Assembly: GCA_034440635.1 (NCBI GenBank)
Contig: JAOTON010001685.1
Location: 4,102,501 to 4,166,500, forward strand
From: Lepas anatifera
Lineage: Eukaryota; Arthropoda; Thecostraca; Lepadidae
Direction of reading: 5' to 3'
Length of the DNA stretch: 64,000 bases
Every line of letters begins with the position of its first letter. The first letter of the stretch is position 1. The position numbers were made by a program, and so were the translations under genes. Shown here one piece after another: positions 55,796 to 64,000 of the stretch. The notes beneath the pieces are model-generated. The model ran no database searches. It saw nothing but the letters and a program-made list of their open reading frames with translations, and was not told where the DNA came from.

Positions 55796-56703
55796 ATATA
55801 CGTTTTAAGAGTCATATTTTTCCCAGAAACTGTTGTCAAGTAGTTAGAAATGTTTTCGGGATATTAGTCTGGACTAATATCCCGTTGAATTCTAACTAAT
55901 ATTCCCGTATTCTAAGAATACCTTCAAAAGTTTACTGACGCATGTTAAGGATCCTATGAGTAAGGGAGAGAAAAGGGGGGCAGTTTATGAAATGAAATGC
56001 GAGTGTGGGTCAACATATATAGGGGAATCAGGTAGGCCGCTAGGAGTAAGGGTGGAGGAGCATATAGGGGATATTCGGAACGGCAGGTTTTCTAAATCAG
56101 CAGTGTCATGTCATGTATATAGTTGTCGGAAGGATCTGAACCCTCGTGATGTTAAAATTGTTGCAGTAGAGCAAAAATCCGTAAGAAGGTCTGTTAGGGA
56201 AGCGATAGAAATTAGAATAAGGGAAGCAGATATAAATCGGGATAGGGGAAACGTTACACTTAACCCAATTTGGGACCCCGTTTTAGAAGCATTGTAGGAG
56301 GATCGTCATGGCTGCAGGATTGTAGTAGTATTAGGATTATCATTGTTAACAAGAATTCAACAGGATTGGACATAATCAGGGAAAAATAAAATCAATAGTA
56401 GGGGCTGTGAGCTAGTGAAACGTGTATATAAGGAACGGGTTATTTGTCATTATTTGTGCCGTTTAGCGAATAGGCGTTTAATGGTTCGGCGGGAATTGCA
56501 AAAATACGTTATATACTTCATTTAAATGAGAGGTATGTAGGAAGGGAACTCAAGTGATGAAGATGACATTGTGTTTGAAAAACTTGGCTGTTCATGATCG
56601 ACATTCCGTTGAAAAAGAGCTATCAATAAACTCAAAATATTCGGAAGTTTAAACTTTTCATCAAATAACCCAGACTAATATCCCGAAAACATTTCTAACT
56701 ACT
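55796..56703 (+). mobile_element. Truncated Penelope-like element with inverted ends
   Basis: Flanked by a 12 bp duplication TCATCACTGGCT (55784-55795, 56704-56715). The uninterrupted target is seen in element Y near 38498. A perfect 33 bp inverted repeat (55839-55871 and 56671-56703, starting AGTAGTTAGAAATGTTTTCG on the left) bounds the body, with 43 extra bases outside the left repeat. An inner 28-base palindrome (55857-55884) lies at the left. It encodes only the linker and GIY-YIG domain; the reverse transcriptase is lost. Inverted terminal segments are known for Penelope-like elements. Confidence 0.85.
55899..56297 (+). pseudogene. GIY-YIG endonuclease domain of a Penelope-like element
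   Basis: In Penelope-like elements the C-terminal GIY-YIG domain nicks the target DNA so that the reverse transcriptase can prime. The open frame includes the linker FKSLLTHVKDPMSKGE, GAVYEMKCECGSTYIGE (the GVY...YIG pair), GRPLGVRVEEHIGDI and, later, REAIEIRIREADINRDRGN with the catalytic-type glutamate, ending NPIWDPVLEAL. The first ATG is at 55956, but the frame is open upstream because this is the tail of a longer ORF. Confidence 0.85.
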
Positions 56704-57157
56704 TCATCACTGGCTTTCATTTGATATACGACAAGGTCACTTTCTGACCTTTTGTAACCTCAGGTCATATGAGGTCACGAGGCGACCTCTGGAGGTCAAA
56801 CCACTGGCGAGAGGTCATTACGTTCCACATAGCGGAAGAAGGTCTGGCATTCTCTCTATCCAATGTAGTTGACCAGATCTCAATAGCTCTAATGGCACAA
56901 GAGTTATGCCCAGTCTTCTTAAGCTTTGCATATTTGAATGAAAATAGCCTATCGTGACCTTACTTGACCTCTGGAGGTCAAACCATTGACCTGAGCGCTT
57001 AAGCATGTGAGTAATTTCGTACTGAATTCACGCGAGCTTTCTAATGCACTTTGCAGATTTGCGCCAACCCCCATATTTTCGGAGTTTGAAGGGGGGCCAT
57101 CGATGGCCCCCCGGTAGGGTGAAGGTGGCGCTGGAACCCCGGTGGGGCGCGGGTTAA

Positions 57158-57746
57158 AATCATTTTTCCCATGTATTTCCAATGGAGATGTCACGGCTCG
57201 TACTTGACCTTAGGTCATCGATATAAAAAATACCGAAACATATTTTAGAGAACTCGGTGGGCCTATTATGTGTATGAGTTTCGATCGGATAAGTTCAATC
57301 TGTTCTGACTTATGCTAGCTTAAACTTTTTGGGGTCAAGTCACTTGACCTGTACTGGTGACCTGCCCTGAGATGACCTGACCTTAAAATTTTGACAAAAG
57401 TTGTAAAAATGAGGAGCAAAAAGGTATACCAAGTACGGTGGCGCTACGCGCCACCGTTTGTATGCTGTCTCCGAAAAACCCGAGGGGGGGGCGGTTACCC
57501 GCCCCCCGTGAATGCGCGTGTTAAATCCCACTCTTCTGTTATGCTCAACTTTTCAGACCTGTTGAGCAGCGACTCGGATTCCGAATTGGCTTTGAATCGG
57601 CTCCACTTTTGCTCGAGTCAGAATCGAGTCAGCCTCACTTCAGAGTGTAGTTTGAGCCTGTCAACTCAATTTCTCGGCTAATTGGGATGAGTCAGAATCA
57701 AAGTCAGTCACCAAGTCGTGAGCGAGAGCTGATTGAACTCAATTTC
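57158..57746. mobile_element. Fragment of element Z (inverted) with a TTAA end
   Basis: 57158-57524 matches the complement of about 36117-36450 and ends GCGCGTGTTAA. An inner palindrome GGTGGCGC/GCGCCACC (about 57439-57458) is present. 57525-57746 holds repeated GAGTCAGAATC-type words, with nothing else recognised. Confidence 0.5.
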
Positions 57747-58817
57747 TTAACACCCGCCTCGGTGGGCCTCCGAGCCATCTTTGCCCTGGTGGGGAGTACA
57801 AACACCCCCCCTCGAACTCGGCTTCTATACGGGAAAGAGAAAAAAATGCAAACATTGGTGCAGCTCATGCAAATTCATGAAGAGACAGCATCGGTCACTT
57901 TTGGTTTCAGGTCAATGTGAGGTCATGATAGGTCAAAGAAGGTGGTATGTTAGAGAAGAGTCTCTGGGCTCTAGCGTCTGATGTCTGTGAAAACAGCAGG
58001 AGTTAGATATTCGATATTTAGATTGATATTCAGGATTTTTATAATCGCCTCATCATTCGAAAGCCCTTGCCGAGACCATCCCGAAACTGGTCTTTATTTT
58101 GCTCTATCGCGTCGTGTTGCTGAGATAGAGCACAAAATGTGCCGTAAAAATCAGTTTTTGCCGTAATGCATTAAATGCCATTGACTTTAACAGGGGACCC
58201 AACGTATCACCAAAATCGGGGACAATTGATTTCGCTTAAAATTAGTATGCAAGCCAGGAAGCATGAAATACAAAACCAGTTCACCGCTTTTTGCGGGGCA
58301 CAGCTTGGTTCAGGCTCCAGAGCCTGTTGAAGTCAACGCCATATCCTTCGTATCCTGAGGTCAACAGAATGATATTCGCTCCTGATAACCGATTCTAGCG
58401 TCTGACAGAATTGAGGTAGAAATATTTTTAGGCACCATTCGCTGTCTCCCGTTACGGCGAATCGAATGTATTCGTGACCTTACTTGACCTCTGGAGGTCA
58501 AACCATTGACCTGAGCGCTTAAACATGATGTATAATATGACTACACTAGGTTAACCATAAAAATGACCTGAGCTAAGGTCAGGTCAAAGTCAGTTTCAAA
58601 CCTAGCACAATCAATATGCATATCAATCTATTCGTAATAGCAACCCAAACGAAATGGTATCAAAATAAAAACTTAACCATTATTTCCTGCAAAATGTTTA
58701 ACCCAAGTCTGAAAACCTGCTTCAGTAGCCCCAGATGACCTCTCAGAGGTCACAGGTGCAACCCGAAACTGAAAGAGACCCAGGATACTACCATTTGGAG
58801 AATATGAAGGTATTCAC
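57747..58817. mobile_element. Second Z-type fragment, other end
   Basis: Begins TTAACACCCGCCTCGGTGGG, matching the complement of the right end of 36117-39455 (GGTGGGGAGTACAAACACCC block). Body similar to the complement of 39110-39400 in places. AGGTCA words throughout. Confidence 0.45.
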
Positions 58818-59262
58818 AACATAGGCGGATCCAGGATTGCCGATCGGGGGGCACCTTTGGTAACCTCAGGTCATATTAGGTCACGGGGTGACCTCTGGAG
58901 GTCAAACCACTGGCGGGAGGTCATTACGTTCCACATAGCGGAAAAAGGTCTGGCATTTTCCTATCCAATGTAGTTGACCAGATCTCAATAGCTCTAATGG
59001 CATAAGAGCTGTGCCCAGTTTTCTTAAGCTTTGCATATTTGAATGAAAATAGCCTATCGTGACCTTACTTGACCTCTGGAGGTCAAACCATTGACCTGAG
59101 CGCTTAAACATGTGAAGTAATTTCTTACTGAATTCACGCGAGCTTTCTAATGCATTTTGCAGATTTGCGCTAACCCCCATATTTTCGGAGTTTGAGCGGG
59201 GGGCTTGGATGGCCCCCGGTGGGGTGAAGGTGGCGCTGGACCCCCGGTGGGGCGCGGGTTAA
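58818..59262 (+). mobile_element. MITE end fused to the right 400 bp of element Y
   Basis: A left end CATAGGCGGATCCAGG (about 40 bp) breaks into sequence matching 56757-57157 and 38550-38949, ending in TTAA at 59259-59262. The junction at about 58858 looks like a rearrangement rather than a transposition. Confidence 0.6.
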
Positions 59263-60233
59263 TTTGCTTAACATGTATGCTTACAAGGCATACAATTGAA
59301 TAAGCCCAGTTCAGCGTACATTTATTCAAATAATGACTTTATCAGTAATACTGAATTTATCGCGTGATACTCCGTTTATTTTACTTTTACGCTCTTATTG
59401 TGCCCCAACATTCACTGTTTTTCTGAAGTGTCAGTGTGAAAAACCACAACATGTGTGGATCGCTGCCTCAATATGTCTGATCTGATCTGATCTAATGTTC
59501 ATTCAGATGCCCATACTTTACAGGCGGAAAAATACGATTTTCCTAAGGAAATTTCGGGAAAAGGCCACAAAATGGCTGGGTTTTCCCTCAGATCCGTAAC
59601 CCGGTTCCCCATCCCTGCCATTAGAGCCGTGCTTATATATTTTAACACCTTTCAAAACATATTTTTATATTAATCCTGATGAAATCTGTTTTCCCTAAGA
59701 GTGTGATTTCAATGCTCTTTTTAACGATTAAATTCAAATGATGCGAAAATTGGCACCCATCGATAGGCTTTGGTGCCCACCTCATAGGTTTTGTCAACCA
59801 AAAGTGGCACCTCCTGGTGCAGATGGCTCCCCCGGGAAGGTCTCCCCTCCGCCCCCCCCGATTGGAAATCCTGGGACCCAGATTAGCTTATAGGGCATCA
59901 GGGACCAGTTCTGGAGCCCCGAACAGTTCAGGGGCCTCCAGATCGACTCATAGGACCTTAGATCAGGTCAGGGGCCCTGGTGAGCCTAAGAGGTTTCCTA
60001 GACAAGCTATCGGACCCGTTTGGGTTTCTTTTTTATGTTACAGTTGGTGATATTTCTATATCCGTTAACGGGGATGCTCCCAAATCAGTGGTGGCGGATG
60101 CTCTTTTCAGATGGGGGGCAAGATTTTTTCCAGGGGACCCCCTTGACGATAGGGCCCCCTCGGCAGCAAGGGCCCCCCTAAAAACTGCAATAGATTGGTT
60201 GGGACTTGCTGCCTGAGGTCAGAGGCCTAAGCA
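59263..60233 (+). other. Mixed stretch: unique, then MITE and minisatellite fragments
   Basis: 59263-59745 is A/T-rich with nothing recognised. 59746-59866 is the interior of the CATAGGCGG MITE family on the minus strand. 59867-60225 resembles the right part of the 42237-48195 element (AGACAAGCTATCGGACCCG and following words). Confidence 0.5.
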
Positions 60234-60360
60234 CAGGGGCGGATCCAGGGGGGCTGAGGGGGCTTCAGCCCCTTTTGCCCCATTTTTCGCCCTATTCCCC
60301 CTTTTTCGCCATTTTTCAAAGCTCAGCCACTCCCCTAGCAAAATCCTGGTTCCGCTCCTG
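60234..60360 (+). mobile_element. hAT-like MITE, 127 bp
   Basis: Ends CAGGGGCGGATCCAGG and CCTGGTTCCGCTCCTG; flanks CCTAAGCA and CATAAGCG (6 of 8). Its right edge abuts the endonuclease fragment below. Confidence 0.72.
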
Positions 60361-60366
60361 CATAAG

Positions 60367-60630
60367 CGTCACAAATGGTAAAAATTGTATTTGGCCCAGT
60401 ACAAAAATGGTTATTCCTCCATGTTGTTTAGTTGGCCCGTGCAAAAAATGGTTTTGCCTCCCCCATTCGATTTTCCACACGATCTCGGATTCCAAGCTGG
60501 AATATGTTTTCTGCAGTACAGCAAAATAAGCAGCGTATCTAACATGTAGATGTCGAAATATGGATCTGCGTTTTATAGGTTCACGTAAGCCTCGGACATT
60601 GAACGTCAAAGCTTTAAGCTCGAACATCAC
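60367..60630 (-). pseudogene. N-terminal endonuclease fragment of a Tx1/L1-like retrotransposon
   Basis: The minus-strand frame reads LKALTFNVRGLREPIKRRSI, then FAVLQKTYSSLESEIVWK and KQHGGITIFV. This is the APE-type endonuclease N-terminus in the style of Tx1/L1 elements (NVRGL with the active-site asparagine; LQ-TY for the usual LQETY). The glutamate of LQET is replaced by lysine, so the domain would be inactive. The rest is missing: the frame runs into a MITE at 60360. Confidence 0.7.
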
Positions 60631-60889
60631 GTTAGGAGTTTATCAAAATTATAATAACGATACAGCAACGCCCTTCCGACGCAAATAGTTCTTTTTTAAA
60701 AAGTGAACGCTGTTTGTTCGTATGCATCTACATAATAAAACATGTTAAGTAACACGAATTATTATATTCTGAGTATTTTTTCCGCAAAATTCCGTCTCCC
60801 GCAGAATGAGAACTGGGGGCGCTTTGATGCTGTCGTCTATATCGACACAGAAAAATGCAAATGACAGGCATACTGACTTGAGCACACAC

Positions 60890-61770
60890 AAGACCAAGCT
60901 CGGGGCCCTGAGACACAGCTCGGGGCTCCTTGAGACGGAGCTTGGGGGCTCCTAGACATCAAGCTCGAAGGCCCCGAGCCCAAGCTCAGGGCCCCTGAGA
61001 CCAAGCTCGAGGCCCCTGAGACCAAGTTTGGGGGCCTCTGAAACAAAGCTTGGAGGCCCCCTAAGACCAATCTCGGGAGCCCCTTAGACCAATCTCGGAG
61101 GCCCCCTGAGACCAAGTTCGGAGCCCTGAGACACAGCTCGGGGGCCCCCTGAGACCAAGCTTGGAGGGGGGGCTCCTAGAGATCAAGCTCGAATGCCCCG
61201 GAGCCCAAGCTCAGGGGGCCCTGAGACCAAGCTCGGGAGCTCCTGAGACCAAGCTTGGCGGCCTCTGAAACCAAGCTTGGAGGCCCCTGAAACCAAGCTA
61301 AAGGTCCCTTAAGACGAATCTCGGGGGCCCCTTACACCAATCTGGGAAGCCCCCTTATACCAATCTTGGAGGGCCCCTGAGACAACGCTCGGGGGCCCCT
61401 TAGACAAGCTCCGGAGCCCCTTAGACAATCTCGGGGCCCCTGAGACCGAGCTCGGGGGGCTCTCTTAAGCCTAAGCTTGGGTGGCCTGAGACTAGCCTTG
61501 GGGGGCCCCTTAGACCAAGCTTGGGGGTCCCTGCGACAAAGCTCGGGGGGGCGGGGAACAGCTCGGGGGCCCCTGAGACAGAGTGGGGGCCCTGATACCA
61601 GGCTCGGTGGCCCTTTAGACCAGGTTCTGGGCCCCCTGAGACCAGGCTCGGGGGGCTCCTTTAGGCTAAGCTTGGGGGGCCCCTAAAGGCCAAGCTAGAG
61701 GGTCCCCGAGCCCAAGCTAGAGGGGCCCCGAGCCCAAGCTCAGGGCCCCTGAGATAAAGCTCGGACACTG
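60890..61770 (+). repeat. GC-rich minisatellite, same family as 45060-47390
   Basis: Degenerate 20-25 bp units around CTGAGACCAAGCTCGGGG. Not bounded by a recognised terminus on the left. A GGCGGCGGATAAAGG-type hAT-like end lies to the right at about 61906-61921. Confidence 0.8.
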
Positions 61771-62039
61771 TCCAAACCGAGAAACTGCTGAGGGCTCAGT
61801 CAGGTCGTTCATGAACTTTCAGAAAAGAACCAAGCTAAAATTGCGTATTTTTCCGGGGGCCCCCTCTGATAATTTGGGGGGGGGCAACTGCCCCCTTGCC
61901 CCCCTTTATCCGCCGCCACTGACCCGAATACTGCTCCTGCATCCACCAATGACGGTATTAGACGGAGGTTTGTGGGACTTAAGACACGCATTGACGGGGG
62001 TCTGAGCCAACTTCGCTTTGACGGGGGGGTACCTGCCCC

Positions 62040-62460
62040 CCTTCCCTTTGGCTCAGGTCACTATTGAGGTCATGACGGGTCAAAGAAAGTGGTATCTTGA
62101 GTTGAGTTTTTGGGCTCTAGCGTCTGACAAGAGTTGAGTTAGAATCATTTCTAGGCACCATTTGCTTCCTCTCGTCACAGCGAATCGAATGATGTATAAT
62201 CTGACCATGCTAGGTCAAAACACAAAAATGATCCGATCTCAGGTCAGGTCAAGGTCAATTTTTGACCAAGCATAGACATATGAATCGACTTGCCATAACA
62301 ATCCAAAGGCAACGATCTCAAAATAAAAGCTGTATCATCATTTCATGCAAAGTTATTGACCTATGGGGCATTCCAGGACTAAAAATATTTCAATTTGACA
62401 CCACCATGTCTATAAAAAATCTGAAACTTTGTATCCGGGGTAGTTTTGGGTCAGGAACAC
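62040..62460. mobile_element. Fragment of element Z (minus orientation) without the hAT insertion
   Basis: Matches the complement of about 36600-36770 joined to 39110-39290, so it is an unoccupied relative of the site filled by 36777-39101. Beyond it, 62461-62900 is A/T-rich and holds nothing I recognise. Confidence 0.6.
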
Positions 62461-62904
62461 GCCTGTGAGAATCTTAGCTCCTTCCGACCAACGGTGACCG
62501 AGTTACAGCCCGAGACATTTTCGAGAGGTCACCTTGTAGAATCATCTTTGATGCTTCGTAACTCAAAAACGCATTGCCTGATTAACAAGTTTTGTGTATC
62601 ATTGAAATCTTCTTGAACTAAACATTATTTTTTTAAATTCAAATTTTTTAAAGTTTTGACTTTTGATTCGTTTGACCTTTTCTTTTTTACCTAGCTTGAC
62701 CTTTTCGCAGTTGAAATTGCTCGCTTAGACACTCCAAAAAATTTTCTTCATAAAAATTTTGGGATTTTTTTAATACGTTCTTGCTATAAATTCCAAATTT
62801 TCAGCTCCTAAGGTAGGTATGCAGACGGTTTTTGACCACTGCAGCAGCACAGCTTTATGTTTAACACTGCAAACAAAGCGATTGCTTTTGGAATCGGTTG
62901 CTTG

Positions 62905-63160
62905 CAATGATATTGCATTGACTTTACGAAATTTTAATCGTGCAAGTGTCAGAATTTATGAGAATTAACACGCGCCCACACGAGGGGGTAGGCAAACGGC
63001 CTCCTCAGGGTTCTACAGGTAGTAAAAAAAACACCTTCGCGCAGCGCCACCGTGCTTCATCTGCCTCTAACTCCAAATTTTTGCAACTTCTCGCAAAATA
63101 ATTTAGGTCAACTGGCAGGTGATAGGTACCGTAAATACCGTACGATGTAATTGTGTGAGT
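62905..63160 (+). repeat. Direct repeat copy 1 (Z-type TTAA end inside)
   Basis: Nearly identical to 63493-63738, about 588 bp downstream. Contains TTAACACGCGCCCACACGAG at 62965. Confidence 0.88.
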
Positions 63161-63239
63161 TAGAGGTGCTTATAGTATAAGTTATACTTGTTTCAATTAT
63201 TGATAAAGTCGCGACATCTTTGTAAATTTTCGTTTAAGG

Positions 63240-63491
63240 CTGCAAGGCTCATTACTAACAAGTTACTTTGCCCTCGTCTCCCTCGAAACAATGGATCCAT
63301 TTCTATCACTTTTAGAGGTGGCTATTTTTATTTTATAAATCTTGTCCAAGTTGTTGCCAGTTCAGTTTTAGGAGTCGGAGTCTCACTCGAGTCATCAAGG
63401 GACTTTTACAGAGACCCGACCCCACCACCCATACGTGCAACTCTCACGATGAAGGGTTAATTAAGGAACGAAAGTTGAACGTCCCACAAGG
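63240..63491 (+). repeat. Left arm of an inverted repeat
   Basis: Matches the complement of 63784-64000 (for example GGGACTTTTACAGAGACCCG against CGGGTCTCTGTAAAAAGTCC). The arms enclose direct repeat copy 2. Confidence 0.88.
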
Positions 63492-63492
63492 T

Positions 63493-63738
63493 AATGATAT
63501 TGCATTGCCTTTACGAAATTTTCATCGTGCAAGTGTCAGAATTTATGAGAATTAACACGCGCCCACACGAGGGGGTAGGCAAACGGCCTCCTCAGGTTTC
63601 TACAGGTAGTAAAAAAACACCTTCGCGCAGCGCCACCGTACTTCATCTGCCTCTAACTCCAAATTTTTGCAACTTCTGGCAAAATAATTTAGGTCAACTG
63701 GCAGGTGATAGGTACCGTAAATACCGTACGTCAGCTGG
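63493..63738 (+). repeat. Direct repeat copy 2
   Basis: Second copy of 62905-63160, lying between the inverted arms. Confidence 0.88.
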
Positions 63739-63783
63739 CATCTGACTGGTGAGGGGGTGACCTGAGGTAGACGGCCGTCGTTA

Positions 63784-64000
63784 TGCCTTGTGGGACGCTC
63801 AACTTTGGTTCCTTAATTAACCCTTCATCGTGAGAGTTGCACGTTTGGATGGTGGGGTCGGGTCTCTGTAAAAAGTCCCTTGATGACTCTAGTGAGACTC
63901 CGAGTCCTAAAACTGAACTGGCAACAACTTGGACAAGATTTATAAAATAAAAATAGCCACCTTTAAAAGTGATAGAAATGGATTCATTGTTACGAGGGAG
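63784..64000 (-). repeat. Right arm of the inverted repeat, cut by the window end
   Basis: Complement of 63267-63491; it continues past the window. Confidence 0.88.

Larger units (their letters stand above)
55198..57157. mobile_element. TTAA element Y, copy 2, split by a Penelope-like insertion
   Basis: Ends TTAACCCTCGCTCCACCGGG and the complement of TTAACCCGCGCCCCACCGGG; TTAA at both edges. Without the 908 bp insertion it is about 1.05 kb, like 37916-38949, and it keeps most AGGTCA words. Confidence 0.75.

Overview
This is eukaryotic, invertebrate-type genomic DNA: one split gene embedded in very dense mobile-element sequence. The only cellular gene I can support is a prosaposin (PSAP / saposin-related) gene on the + strand. 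Five coding exons are recognisable (13563-13602, 14453-14564, 15777-15924, 25989-26123, 31285-31356). They splice in frame into a signal peptide, a saposin A-type domain and one complete six-cysteine saposin B domain. The gene does not end inside the window, so the intron after exon 5 must be at least 32.6 kb long unless the locus is misassembled. The protein resembles both arthropod and vertebrate prosaposins. A protostome, perhaps an arthropod, is my guess, not a demonstrated fact.

Layout. 1-10297: a head-to-tail tandem array of an I-group non-LTR retrotransposon (ORF1 with zinc knuckles; ORF2 with APE endonuclease, reverse transcriptase, RNase H and a CCHC motif). It comprises the 3' end of copy A, an internally deleted copy B, a near full-length copy C and a short fragment D, each starting directly in the tetranucleotide tail of the previous copy. 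10509-12928: a 2.4 kb fold-back element with minisatellite arms, carrying a precisely inserted 250 bp hAT-like MITE. 12929-13562: the PSAP upstream region, with a perfect 10-mer CLEAR (TFEB/MITF) site. 13563-31356: PSAP exons, with introns holding hAT-like MITEs, a TTAA-flanked piggyBac-like element, a second fold-back element and a 24 bp minisatellite that looks derived from the end of exon 4.

31357-64000: the putative long intron 5, a stratified pile of elements. It includes a four-level nest at 36117-39455 (TTAA element, then a hAT-like element, then two TTAA elements), a three-level nest of hAT-like elements at 42013-48226 stuffed with GC-rich minisatellite, a 5'-truncated copy E of the tandem retrotransposon (53711-54927) with its own nested MITE, a Penelope-like element with a GIY-YIG endonuclease frame (55796-56703) inside another TTAA element, and fragments of CR1/Jockey-like and Tx1/L1-like retrotransposons.

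The hAT-like elements share terminal cores such as CAGGGGCGTAGCCAGG or CATAGGCGGATCCAGG. Eight of them have perfect 8 bp target duplications, and three can be checked against an uninterrupted copy elsewhere in the window. The TTAA elements are packed with AGGTCA/TGACCT hexamers, the nuclear-receptor half-site. No hAT or piggyBac transposase is visible, so all of these are non-autonomous. I see no CRISPR, no operons and no convincing intact tRNA or rRNA gene.
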